Counted from the first letter of the stretch, positions 1-7,456 are shown. The stretch is DNA of 10,337 nucleotides from Bacillota bacterium (GCA_023458855.1 JAEWWQ010000449.1:1-10337), one strand, 5' to 3'. Numbers and translations: made by a program. Notes: generated by a model from the sequence alone, not told the origin.

Positions 1-2
1 GT

Positions 3-161
3 TCACAACACGACATAAGCAGGATGGCAGAGGATATTGGATTTCTTGATGAAAACAGAAATTCTATTAGTGAATTAGGAGAAAAAGCACGCGAAACGAT
101 TCGCAAAAAATGTAATATAGAAGACTATATTGCATATTTAGAAACCATTTTAGGGACATAA
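3..161 (+). CDS. C-terminal end of a probable glycosyltransferase (5'-truncated)
   Basis: The frame is open from the left edge to a TAA stop at 159-161 and gives 52 residues of a protein that starts outside the window. The visible part is a charged helical tail: HDISRMAEDIGFLDENR, then ELGEKARETIRKKCNIEDY, then a short end. A run of the form 'di..L..n......lg..AR......fs.e.y' is typical of the last helices of GT-B (GT4-type) glycosyltransferases, and two more glycosyltransferase genes follow directly. The catalytic part is not visible, so the family is an inference from the tail and the neighbourhood. The next gene starts 29 nt downstream with no terminator between them, which suggests cotranscription. 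Confidence 0.5.
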   Translation, partial: SQHDISRMAEDIGFLDENRNSISELGEKARETIRKKCNIEDYIAYLETILGT

Positions 162-190
162 GAACAAAAAAATTACGGGGTAAGGAATAG

Positions 191-1120
191 ATGAGTAAAG
201 TATCCATAGTAATGCCATTATATAATGCTGAAAAATATGTGAGTAAAGCAATTGAGAGTATATTAGAACAAACATATCAGGATTTTGAATTAGTCATCGT
301 AAATGATGCATCTACAGATAATAGCAGGCAAATAGTAGAAAAATATAAAGATAAAAGAATACGCGTGATAGATAACACCAGAAATATTGGAATTGCGGGT
401 ACCAGAAATAAAGGAATTGAATTGTCGAAAGCAGAATATATAGCTTTGTTGGATGATGATGACATTGCTATGCCGTATCGATTAGAACATGAAGTAAAGT
501 TCTTGGATGAACATAAAGATATCATGGTAGTCGGCGGACATCATAGAGAAATAGATGAAAAAGGTAAGGATTTAGAAAAGAAATGGCTTGTATATCAAAA
601 TCCCAATTACATAAAGGCATTTTTAATGCTGAATAATGCAGTTGTGAATGGTTCAACAATGTTCAGAAAATCTTTTGTTACGAAGCACAATATAGCTTAT
701 CGTAATGATATGTGCGGTGCAGAAGATTACTTGTTTTGGGTGGAATGTTCGTTAAAAGGGAAAATTAAAAATTTGGATGAAGTATTACTTTTATGGCGGA
801 GAACCGAAAACCAACAGACAACAAAGATATTGGTAAAACAAATAGAAAAAAGAAACCAGGTTTTAGATTATATTCGCCATGTGGCATTTGAAGGAAACGG
901 CTATATGCTAAACGCTGAAGACTATGCTATAATTAATAAGGTCTTTGCCGAGGAAGCCGGAATTGATAGTGAAGAAGAGATTAATAAAATTTATTGGACC
1001 TTAAAGAAGATAACAGAACAGGCAAAAGAAAATGATGTTGACAATAAGAACGAGGTCATTGCAATGTGCCGTAAACGTTTCGGTGAGAAAATAGGAAAAG
1101 CATTCTTCTTATGGGTATAA
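191..1120 (+). CDS. Glycosyltransferase family 2 (GT-A fold)
   Basis: This 309-residue protein probably transfers a sugar from a nucleotide donor to a growing lipid-linked glycan at the cytoplasmic face of the membrane. The N-terminal GT2 signature is clear: VSIVMPLYNAEKYV at residues 4-17, the nucleotide-binding VNDAST with Asp39, a TRNKGI segment near 71-76, and a metal-binding Asp cluster LLDDDD at 86-91. A later GAEDY (176-180) supplies the Glu-Asp pair usually acting as or near the catalytic base, followed by LLWRRTENQQT, the 'yR.h..q.s' position of many GT2 enzymes. The C-terminal ~90 residues are helical and charged, with no convincing membrane span. AAGG at 182-185 sits 5 nt before the ATG. 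Donor and acceptor cannot be told from sequence. Length is normal for a stand-alone GT2 of a capsule or exopolysaccharide cluster. Confidence 0.93.
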   Translation: MSKVSIVMPLYNAEKYVSKAIESILEQTYQDFELVIVNDASTDNSRQIVEKYKDKRIRVIDNTRNIGIAGTRNKGIELSKAEYIALLDDDDIAMPYRLEHEVKFLDEHKDIMVVGGHHREIDEKGKDLEKKWLVYQNPNYIKAFLMLNNAVVNGSTMFRKSFVTKHNIAYRNDMCGAEDYLFWVECSLKGKIKNLDEVLLLWRRTENQQTTKILVKQIEKRNQVLDYIRHVAFEGNGYMLNAEDYAIINKVFAEEAGIDSEEEINKIYWTLKKITEQAKENDVDNKNEVIAMCRKRFGEKIGKAFFLWV

Positions 1121-1141
1121 GGGGAAATGGAAGGTTAATGA

Positions 1142-2092
1142 ATGATGACAAATCAACCTAAAGTATCGATTATCATGGCCGTATATAACGGACAAAAGTA
1201 CATAGAAAATAGTATCAAAGCAATTTATCGATCGGACTATCAAAACTATGAAGTGATCTGCATTGATGATGGTTCTACAGACGATAGTCACGCAATCTGT
1301 CATAAATATAATATGAGGTATAAAAATTTTAAATATTATAGACAAAAAAATCATGGGCTTGCATATTCCAGAAATCTTGGTGTGAAATTGGCAAAAGGGG
1401 AATATATTACATTTGTGGATGCGGATGATCTGATATCACCACATATGATTACGTATTTAATGCAGACAATAGAGAGGTATCAGGCAGATATTTCGTATGT
1501 GGAATTGCAAACTTTTTTAAGAGAAGTAGAAATAGGAAAAACATTTCAAAAAGGTAAAGAAAGAGTATGTAATACAGAAGAAGCATTGAATAAATATTTT
1601 GAAAAAAAATGGGGTAATGTATGTGGCGGGATGTTTGCACGTAAATTGTTTTATAATGTTAAGTTTCCCCGAGGTCTCATTTATGAAGATAATGTGGCAA
1701 AGTTACAATTACTTATTAATGCATCTGTTATTGTATTGACTAATAATCCATTATATTACTATCGTAAGACGAACAATAGCATTACTACAAAGAAAGTGAG
1801 TTTTAAAAATCTTGATATTTTGTCTATTGGATATATGCAGGAAAAAATACTAAATAGCAGTAAAAAAGAAATTTCGTGTAAACTTAAGAGAAAAAGTTAC
1901 TCTATGATAGCCGATATGCTTTACGATTTATTGGACAAACTGTTGCAAATGGATCAGAAATGGCCCAAATTATTACGAATAGTACCAGCCAGATACGTGT
2001 TGAAAATATTGTTGTTAGGACTAACAGAAAAACCGGCAGACAGGACATATAATTGTGTACGTGCTATGAAAAAGTTAATAGTCATGTATTAG
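1142..2092 (+). CDS. Glycosyltransferase family 2 (GT-A fold), second copy
   Basis: This is a 316-residue GT2 enzyme, distinct from its upstream neighbour. Motifs are VSIIMAVYNGQKYI (8-21), IDDGSTDDS (41-49, with Asp42/Asp43 for the nucleotide), SRNLG (76-80) and the DXD-type FVDADD (91-96). LIYEDN (179-184) follows, then YYYRKTNNSIT (205-215), a segment common in GT2 proteins annotated as WcaA/EpsJ-like. The last ~100 residues are basic and helical and may sit against the membrane. Two in-frame ATGs (1142 and 1145) lie 7 and 10 nt after AAGG at 1131-1134; the first is chosen but the choice affects one residue. Another ATG at 1138 is out of frame and runs only seven codons. The gene begins 21 nt after the previous stop. 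It is likely the next sugar transfer step in the same glycan; specificity is unknown. Confidence 0.92.
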   Translation: MMTNQPKVSIIMAVYNGQKYIENSIKAIYRSDYQNYEVICIDDGSTDDSHAICHKYNMRYKNFKYYRQKNHGLAYSRNLGVKLAKGEYITFVDADDLISPHMITYLMQTIERYQADISYVELQTFLREVEIGKTFQKGKERVCNTEEALNKYFEKKWGNVCGGMFARKLFYNVKFPRGLIYEDNVAKLQLLINASVIVLTNNPLYYYRKTNNSITTKKVSFKNLDILSIGYMQEKILNSSKKEISCKLKRKSYSMIADMLYDLLDKLLQMDQKWPKLLRIVPARYVLKILLLGLTEKPADRTYNCVRAMKKLIVMY

Positions 2093-2118
2093 ATAAATAG
2101 AAAAATTAAGTATTATGC

Positions 2119-2125
2119 AAGGGAG
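2119..2125 (+). promoter_or_regulatory. Ribosome binding site that decides the start at 2133
   Basis: AAGGGAG lies 7 nt before the ATG at 2133. Two earlier in-frame ATGs exist: 2115 lies upstream of this site and has no purine-rich element of its own, and 2127 is only 1 nt from it. The 2133 start is therefore preferred, giving an N-terminus of MKK followed directly by the hydrophobic stretch. Confidence 0.75.
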
Positions 2126-2132
2126 AATGGAT

Positions 2133-2606
2133 ATGAAAAAAGCGTTGGCAATAGTAACTGCAATATTAGGAATGGGCATTGGAGCATCAGCAAGTAGTTA
2201 TGTAATAGGAAAAGAAGTGAAAAGAAAGAGTGATAAGGTTGATAAGTTTAAAACATATTATAATATATTAAATCAATGGTTAGCCTTGAAGCAGGAAAAT
2301 AAGAATTTGTCCCAATACTTTAAGGATAATAATTATAAAACGATTGCGATTTACGGAATGGGCGAAATGGGGACCAGATTATATGAAGAATTAAAGAAAA
2401 GTGATATTGAAGTAGTATGTGCAATAGATAAAAATGCAGCCAATACATTTACTGAGTTAAAGGTAATTGATATAGAAGATGAATTACCAGAAGCAGATGC
2501 AATCATTGTAACAGCTGTATTCGCATTTGAAGAGATTAAAAGTCAGCTGAGCGAAAAAGTTAATACTCCAATAATTTCACTCGCAGATGTTGTTTATGAA
2601 ATTTAA
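2133..2606 (+). CDS. Membrane-anchored small Rossmann-like protein
   Basis: This 157-residue protein has no recognised enzyme partner domain. Residues about 4-26 form one hydrophobic segment (ALAIVTAILGMGIGASASSYV) rich in small residues with GxxxG-like spacing. It is followed by a basic stretch KEVKRK, which by the positive-inside rule would leave the rest in the cytoplasm. A charged linker (about 34-68) leads to a beta-alpha-beta unit: KTIAIYGMGEMG (69-80), a classic GxGxxG, ending in Asp99 (AIDKN). The domain closes with DAIIVTA and PIISL strands. The fold resembles the NAD- or nucleotide-binding half of sugar epimerases and the N-terminal domain of PglD-type acyltransferases, but the catalytic half of such enzymes is absent. 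It could be a regulatory or scaffolding subunit of the sugar-assembly machinery; function unknown. It starts 40 nt after the previous stop. Confidence 0.82.
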   Translation: MKKALAIVTAILGMGIGASASSYVIGKEVKRKSDKVDKFKTYYNILNQWLALKQENKNLSQYFKDNNYKTIAIYGMGEMGTRLYEELKKSDIEVVCAIDKNAANTFTELKVIDIEDELPEADAIIVTAVFAFEEIKSQLSEKVNTPIISLADVVYEI

Positions 2607-2636
2607 GTATGTTTTATAAGTGATAAGGATAAAGGC

Positions 2637-2640
2637 GAGG
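2637..2640 (+). promoter_or_regulatory. Ribosome binding site that decides the start at 2650
   Basis: GAGG (within GGCGAGG) ends 9 nt before the ATG at 2650. The same frame is open from a GTG at 2620, which would add ten residues, but the bases before that GTG show no Shine-Dalgarno-like element. The ATG is preferred. Confidence 0.6.
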
Positions 2641-2649
2641 ATAGATTAT

Positions 2650-3657
2650 ATGGGTAATAAATATTACTATATGGAAAAAATTGACAGGCTTTTGAATTCT
2701 GTTAATTTGATTAAAGATCTGCGGCAAAGAATCGAGAAAATCAGATGGAGAGAACGTAAAATCTCTTTTGGAACAGCAAATCAGGATAAGACTTTTTATG
2801 TGATTAGAAGAATATCAAATAAAGAAGGTCATTTTTCTATGTTTAATAGTATACTGGGACACCTGAAGGAAGCAGAAGACAGAAATATGATTCCGGTAAT
2901 AGACATGAAAAATTATTTTAATCACTTATGGCAGACAGAAGAAAAGAAAAAAAGAGAAAATGCGTGGGAGTACTTTTTTAGACAACCTGCAGGATTTTTA
3001 TTAAAGGATATCAGAGGAAGTAAAAATATAGTTCTTTCTAATGGAATCAATGCACCAAGGGGAATACCTTCTCATAACGACATTTATTTTCAAAAGAAAC
3101 AAATAGATACGTGGTATAAAATATACATAAAATATATTACGTTGGATACTGCAGTATTAAATCACATAAATGAAATTGAAGATAAATTACATTTATCAGA
3201 AAGAAAGGTTATGGGAATTGCCGTAAGAAGAGGCATTAGCAGAGGACATCAGGTGAACAACAGATATTTTAGTGGATATGCAAAACAACCGGAAGTAGAT
3301 GAAATTATTAAAGATGTAAAAAGATTATCAGTAAACTGGAATTGTGATTATTATTTTGTAGTTGCAGATGATGAGGAATTTATCAGCATCTTTAAGGAAG
3401 AATTCGGAGAAAATGTGCTTTGTGTTGACAGAAAAAGAGCACAATATTTCAAAAACGGCAGACCACTAAAGACTACAATTAGTTATATCGCAGATTCTGA
3501 AAATAAAGAAATGGCATTATATCAAAATGGTATAGATTATATTTCTGAGATATTTTTATTAGCGAGATGTAAAAGTATATTATGTGGTAAATCATCCGGA
3601 ACTGCCGCTTCGTTCATAATCAATGGAAACCAATATGAACATGTAAAAGTATATTAA
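2650..3657 (+). CDS. Fucosyltransferase-superfamily-like protein (NodZ / O-FucT type fold)
   Basis: This 335-residue protein is probably a GT-B-type glycosyltransferase acting in the cytoplasm. A basic amphipathic helix near the N-terminus (about 10-37, rich in Arg and Lys) could bind the membrane. The conserved core starts with FYVIRR (49-54) and HFSMFNSILGHLKEAEDRNMIP (61-82), the opening seen in bacterial proteins of this group. A central GIAVRRG (189-195) matches the 'H/A-v-R-R-g' loop that contacts the GDP-sugar in alpha-1,6-fucosyltransferases. YYFVVADDEE (234-243) corresponds to the 'atDd' strand, and LLARCKSILCGKSSGTA (303-319) resembles the C-terminal 'lsrc..ivg..SS' donor-binding loop. 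The fold assignment rests on motif recall, not a search. GDP-fucose or a related donor is plausible but no GDP-fucose genes are visible here. The gene is 43 nt after its neighbour. Confidence 0.68.
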   Translation: MGNKYYYMEKIDRLLNSVNLIKDLRQRIEKIRWRERKISFGTANQDKTFYVIRRISNKEGHFSMFNSILGHLKEAEDRNMIPVIDMKNYFNHLWQTEEKKKRENAWEYFFRQPAGFLLKDIRGSKNIVLSNGINAPRGIPSHNDIYFQKKQIDTWYKIYIKYITLDTAVLNHINEIEDKLHLSERKVMGIAVRRGISRGHQVNNRYFSGYAKQPEVDEIIKDVKRLSVNWNCDYYFVVADDEEFISIFKEEFGENVLCVDRKRAQYFKNGRPLKTTISYIADSENKEMALYQNGIDYISEIFLLARCKSILCGKSSGTAASFIINGNQYEHVKVY

Positions 3658-3692
3658 AGATAAATAAGAGTTACGAAATATTGCAGACGAAA

Positions 3693-3698
3693 GAGGAG
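3693..3698 (+). promoter_or_regulatory. Ribosome binding site that decides the start at 3705
   Basis: GAGGAG lies 6 nt before the ATG at 3705. The frame is open to a TTG at 3681, but that codon precedes this site and would place the Shine-Dalgarno inside the gene. The ATG start also begins with MKGSDYIADIL, the normal start of the ThDP-enzyme pyrimidine domain. Confidence 0.85.
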
Positions 3699-3704
3699 AT
3701 TCAA

Positions 3705-5474
3705 ATGAAAGGTTCTGATTATATAGCAGATATATTGGTACAAAATGGAATAAAAGATGTGTTCACTGTTGTAGGTGGTGGAGCAATGCATATGAATGAT
3801 TCTTTTGGAAATAACTTGAATGTAAATTGTACTTATACACTTCATGAACAGGCTGCTGCAATTGCTGCTGAAGGGTATGCGCGTGTGGATAATAAATTAT
3901 CAGTTGTATGTGTGACATCAGGTCCGGGCGGAACTAATGCACTTACGGGAGTACTATGCGCCTGGCAGGATAATATTCCTATGCTAATAATATCCGGACA
4001 AGTCAAACGCGCTTCAATGGTAGAAAGTACAGGCTTATCGTTGAGACAATATGGGGAACAAGAACATACTATTGTTAAAACAGTAAAGAATATGACGAAG
4101 TATGCGGTTACTATTAAGGAACCCTCACAGATACGATATTGTTTGGAAAAAGCTATCTATTTGGCAAGAACAGGAAGAAGGGGACCTTGTTGGATAGATG
4201 TTCCGCTTGATATTCAGGGAATGCAGATCAATTCAGAGGAACAGAGTGCATATGTTCCGGAATTACCAGAGAGTGAGCCGGATTTTGACAAAAAGAAATT
4301 TATAGAACTTATTAGAAAATCTAAGCGGCCAGTAATTTTGGCAGGGTCAGCAATCAGAACGGCAGATGTCAGAAAAGAATTTCTTGAACTTATATCAGAA
4401 CTGAAAATACCAGTTATTGTAGCAAGGAGTAATGCTGACATCGTACCCATAAAGGAAAGATTCTATTATGGAAATTTTGGAACAAACGGTGGACGTGCAG
4501 GAAATTTTATTGTTCAGAACGCAGATTGTCTGTTAGTTTTAGGGTGCAGACTTTCTATGACCCAGATGGGATTTAACTATGAAAAATTTTCACCGCATTC
4601 TTATAAAATTGTTGTAGAGGTAGATCCAGATGAATTAAAGAAACCTTCCGTATCGATTGATATGCCGATAAATATGGATCTGAAAAAATTTGTTTCTTGG
4701 TTAGCAAAAGAGAGAATCGATATTTCAGGAATAGAGGATTGGATTAATTATTGCGATAAAGTAAAAGAAAAATTTCCTATTTTCCAGGAAAAATTCAAAC
4801 TGAGCGAAAAAGTTAATTCCTATTATTTAGCTGAGAAAATTAAAAAATATTTAAATGATGATTCTGTTGGAGTAGTTGGAAATAGTTGTGCCTGTGTTTC
4901 CATAAAGCAGTGTGGTGTTGAGAAAGCAGGACAAAGGCTGTGGGGAAATATTAATTGTGGAACAATGGGTTATGATATACCAGCAGCAATAGGAGCAGCA
5001 GTAGCAGCAAAAAGAAGAGTGATATGCTATGCAGGTGACGGAAGTATTCAAATGAATATTCAGGAATTGCAGACAATTGTCAGCTATAATTTACCAATTA
5101 AAATCTTTGTATTCAACAATGGAGGCTATCGTTCTATCGTATTATCTCAAACAAATAATTTTAAGCGGCTTTCAGGGTGTACAAAAGAAACCGGACTGGG
5201 ATTACCGAGTATTAAAAAAATAGCGGAGGCATATGAAATCCCATATTTCTGTTGTCCGTCAAACAGTTTACTGGAAAGGACATTGGCAGACGTATTGAAG
5301 GACGATAATTATGCCATATGTGAAATAATGGAGGATACAGAACAAACGATTGAACCTAAAATGAGCAGTCAGGTTCTGGAAAATGGAGAGATTATTTCTC
5401 CGTCCTTAGAGAATCTGGCACCGTTTTTAGATGAAGAGACCTACCGTGAATATGCTGTTTATACTGGTAAATAG
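3705..5474 (+). CDS. ThDP-dependent acetolactate-synthase-like enzyme, likely in sugar biosynthesis
   Basis: This 589-residue enzyme has the three-domain layout of the acetolactate synthase / pyruvate oxidase family. The pyrimidine-binding domain (about 1-170) carries the catalytic Glu48 in TLHEQAAAIAAEGYAR and a TSGPGGTNAL loop (71-80). A central domain follows (about 195-330; RPVILAGSA, ADCLLVLGCRLS, VVEVDPDE). The pyrophosphate domain (about 375-555) has the ThDP/Mg motif GDG (444-446)-x24-NN (471-472). The C-terminal tail (KMSSQVLENG...LAPFLDEE) is like that of family members found in O-antigen clusters. No ilvN-type regulatory subunit or other branched-chain amino acid gene adjoins, so a housekeeping role is unlikely. 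The gene is followed 13 nt later by a sugar SDR, the arrangement expected for a YerE-like enzyme that adds an acetyl-derived branch from pyruvate to a keto-sugar. The family is certain; substrate and product are inferred. Confidence 0.9.
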   Translation: MKGSDYIADILVQNGIKDVFTVVGGGAMHMNDSFGNNLNVNCTYTLHEQAAAIAAEGYARVDNKLSVVCVTSGPGGTNALTGVLCAWQDNIPMLIISGQVKRASMVESTGLSLRQYGEQEHTIVKTVKNMTKYAVTIKEPSQIRYCLEKAIYLARTGRRGPCWIDVPLDIQGMQINSEEQSAYVPELPESEPDFDKKKFIELIRKSKRPVILAGSAIRTADVRKEFLELISELKIPVIVARSNADIVPIKERFYYGNFGTNGGRAGNFIVQNADCLLVLGCRLSMTQMGFNYEKFSPHSYKIVVEVDPDELKKPSVSIDMPINMDLKKFVSWLAKERIDISGIEDWINYCDKVKEKFPIFQEKFKLSEKVNSYYLAEKIKKYLNDDSVGVVGNSCACVSIKQCGVEKAGQRLWGNINCGTMGYDIPAAIGAAVAAKRRVICYAGDGSIQMNIQELQTIVSYNLPIKIFVFNNGGYRSIVLSQTNNFKRLSGCTKETGLGLPSIKKIAEAYEIPYFCCPSNSLLERTLADVLKDDNYAICEIMEDTEQTIEPKMSSQVLENGEIISPSLENLAPFLDEETYREYAVYTGK

Positions 5475-5487
5475 AGAGGTTTAAAAG

Positions 5488-6411
5488 ATGGATAAGGATA
5501 CTATCATTGTAACAGGATCCACTAGTTTTATTGGGAATGCACTGATTCGGCAATTATTAGAGCAGAACTATGAAGTTATTGCGATTATCAGACCCAATTC
5601 TAAAAGAAGCATTTCAATAAAGAAATTTAAAGGGATAACAATTGTGGAAGCTGAACTATCAGAATTGCACAACCTGAAATTTCCAAATCCAGTAAAATGC
5701 GAATCCCTTTTCCATTTAGGCTGGTCTAGCGACTTTGAAAATGCACGTTACAATTTAGAAGGCCAAAAGAAAAATATCGAATATACGCTTGGTGCAGTAG
5801 AGTTAGCTTCCCGGTATGGATGTAAAAACTTTATTGGCGTTGGTTCACAAGCTGAATGCGGTCGGGTAAATCAAAAAATTTCAACAGATACAGCCGATAA
5901 TCCGGAGACTGCTTATGCCGTAGCCAAGTGTGACGCATATAGGAAGAGTAAGGAAAAGTGTGAGCAATATGGTATAAAGCAATGCTGGCCACGATTGCTC
6001 AGTGCATATGGACCCAATGATAAAGAAAGAACGCTGATAATGTCTTGTTTAGATTCTTTTGTACATTCTCGATTGATAGAACTGACACCATGTGAACAGA
6101 TATGGGATTACATTTATGTAGATGATGTCGCAGATGCACTTCTAAGAATAGCAATGTATGGGAAGCATGGAGTCCGTTACCCTATTGCATCAGGTGTAGG
6201 TAAGCCACTGAAAGAGTATGTAAATGAAATGTCTTTTATTGTAAATAAAAACAATATGTTTTCTGGATTTGCTAAAAAGAAATATACAGATCAGCAGGTT
6301 ATGTACTTGGTTGGAGATATCTCGGAAACAAATCGAGATACAGGATTTAAACCTTTAGTATCTTTTGAAGAAGGAATTAGAAAAATATTGCATACAAATT
6401 TTAATTGGTAG
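5488..6411 (+). CDS. Extended-SDR nucleotide-sugar epimerase/dehydratase/reductase
   Basis: This 307-residue NAD(P)-dependent enzyme works on a nucleotide-linked sugar in the cytoplasm. The Rossmann entry is TIIVTGSTSFIG (5-16). The usual GxxGxxG has become G10-x2-S13-x2-G16, with the middle glycine replaced by serine. FHLGWSS (75-81) is the strand and loop beside the cofactor, and GVGSQAECG (117-125) holds the catalytic-serine position (Ser120). TAYAVAK (141-147) gives the YxxxK pair Tyr143/Lys147. WDYIYVDDVADAL (206-218) and a substrate-domain end are present, and length is normal for the family. The ATG is 8 nt after GAGAGG, which overlaps the stop of the ThDP gene. By position it could reduce or epimerise the product of that enzyme, as YerF does after YerE. 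Whether it is a reductase, epimerase or dehydratase cannot be read from sequence alone. Confidence 0.9.
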   Translation: MDKDTIIVTGSTSFIGNALIRQLLEQNYEVIAIIRPNSKRSISIKKFKGITIVEAELSELHNLKFPNPVKCESLFHLGWSSDFENARYNLEGQKKNIEYTLGAVELASRYGCKNFIGVGSQAECGRVNQKISTDTADNPETAYAVAKCDAYRKSKEKCEQYGIKQCWPRLLSAYGPNDKERTLIMSCLDSFVHSRLIELTPCEQIWDYIYVDDVADALLRIAMYGKHGVRYPIASGVGKPLKEYVNEMSFIVNKNNMFSGFAKKKYTDQQVMYLVGDISETNRDTGFKPLVSFEEGIRKILHTNFNW

Positions 6412-6414
6412 AAT

Positions 6415-6420
6415 AGAGGA
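6415..6420 (+). promoter_or_regulatory. Ribosome binding site that decides the start at 6425
   Basis: AGAGGA lies 4 nt before the ATG at 6425. The frame is open back to a TTG at 6365 inside the upstream gene, but that start would add 20 residues with no match to NeuB-type N-termini. The ATG places MKIGDFFQNKGVYIIAEVSQNH at the normal family start. Confidence 0.8.
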
Positions 6421-6424
6421 AATT

Positions 6425-7456
6425 ATGAAAATAGGAGATTTTTTTCAAAATAAGGGTGTTTACATAATTGCAGAAGTATCTCAAAATCATGATGGAAGTT
6501 TAGGGCAGGCACATGCATTTATTGATGCTGTGGCTGAAACGGGGGCCGATGCAATAAAATTCCAAACACATATTGCAGAGGAAGAAAGCACACCTTCTGA
6601 ACCATTTAGAATAAATTTTAGTTATTGTGATAAAACGAGATACGATTATTGGCGTCGTATGGAATTTACGGAAGAACAATGGTTTGGATTGTTTCAACAT
6701 GCTAACGAAAAGGGGCTGGATTTCCTAAGTTCTCCTTTTTCAGAAGCAGCGTTGCATATGTTGGATAAGATTGGAGTGCCCGCGTGGAAATTTGGCTCCG
6801 GAGAAGTATTTAATGAGAGATTATTGAAGATGGCAGTATCAACGGGAAAACCGATTATCTTATCAACAGGGTTGAGTACCTTTTTTGATATTGATAAGCA
6901 AGTTCAAATTGTGCGCAACGCAGGAAACGATATACTTATCATGCAGTGTACAACAGAATATCCGTCTTCTCCTGAAACTATAGCATTAAATGTGATACCA
7001 GAGTATATGCAAAGATATAACTGTCCCGTGGGGTTATCAGACCATTCAGCAACGATATTTCCATCTTTGGCAGCAGTAACATTAGGCGCGCGAGCGATTG
7101 AGGTACATGTTACATTGAGCCGTAAAATGTTTGGACCGGATATAAAAGCTTCCGTAACCATTGAGGAACTTGAAACGATAGTAAGTGGTACTCATTATAT
7201 TGAGAAGATGTTAAATAATAAAGGTGATAAAAACGTTATAAAAAGTAACCAAAAAGAGTTAAAAAGGATTTTTTCAAAAAGTATTTATGCAAAGAGCGAT
7301 ATTGAAGAAGGAAGTATGATTGAAGAGAAGCATTTAGCAATTAAGAAGCCATATTGTGGTATTGATGCAGCTGATTATAATAAGGTAATCGGACTTAAAG
7401 CAAAAGAAAAAATATGTAAAGACACGGCAGTAGAATGGGAGATGGTTGAAAAATGA
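6425..7456 (+). CDS. neuB: NeuB-family nonulosonic acid synthase with SAF domain
   Basis: This 343-residue enzyme should condense phosphoenolpyruvate with a six-carbon N-acyl sugar to make a nine-carbon sialic-acid-like sugar. The TIM-barrel part has AEVSQNHDG (16-24), AIKFQTHIAEEE (43-54), FLSSPFS (100-106), WKFGSGE (121-127), ILSTGLS (145-151) and GLSDHSA (203-209). The GPDIKAS loop is at 237-243. His207 and His228 fit the two metal-binding histidines. The C-terminal SAF (antifreeze-like) domain covers about 284-343. Two positions look divergent: the usual E-[KR]-H-F-T is EVHVT (226-230), and the SAF-domain 'KRPG' reads KKPY (307-310), with Lys at the place of the substrate-binding arginine. 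Those changes leave it open whether the substrate is ManNAc, a legionaminic precursor or something else. Its stop overlaps the next start by 4 nt (ATGA), implying translational coupling to the NeuC-like gene. The symbol denotes the family, not a proven substrate. Confidence 0.9.
   Translation: MKIGDFFQNKGVYIIAEVSQNHDGSLGQAHAFIDAVAETGADAIKFQTHIAEEESTPSEPFRINFSYCDKTRYDYWRRMEFTEEQWFGLFQHANEKGLDFLSSPFSEAALHMLDKIGVPAWKFGSGEVFNERLLKMAVSTGKPIILSTGLSTFFDIDKQVQIVRNAGNDILIMQCTTEYPSSPETIALNVIPEYMQRYNCPVGLSDHSATIFPSLAAVTLGARAIEVHVTLSRKMFGPDIKASVTIEELETIVSGTHYIEKMLNNKGDKNVIKSNQKELKRIFSKSIYAKSDIEEGSMIEEKHLAIKKPYCGIDAADYNKVIGLKAKEKICKDTAVEWEMVEK

Noticed and set aside
2093..2132. Possible internal promoter or terminator in the 40-nt gap
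   Set aside because: The gap is AT-rich but shows no stem-loop with a T-run and no convincing -35/-10 pair. The same holds for the 43-nt and 47-nt gaps before 2650 and 3705.
2547..2564. An 18-nt exact repeat, found again at 4800-4817
   Set aside because: Both copies encode LSEKVN in frame in unrelated proteins, the flanks differ, and no further copies were seen. This is probably coincidence from shared codon bias.
3705..5474. Calling the ThDP enzyme ilvB (biosynthetic acetolactate synthase)
   Set aside because: There is no ilvN, ilvC or other branched-chain gene nearby, the neighbours are all sugar genes, and the tail resembles O-antigen-cluster members of the family.
6425..7456. Calling the NeuB-like protein a spore-coat protein (SpsE)
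   Set aside because: SpsE shares the fold, but the overlapping NeuC-like gene and the glycan cluster fit a nonulosonate synthase. Sporulation context is absent.
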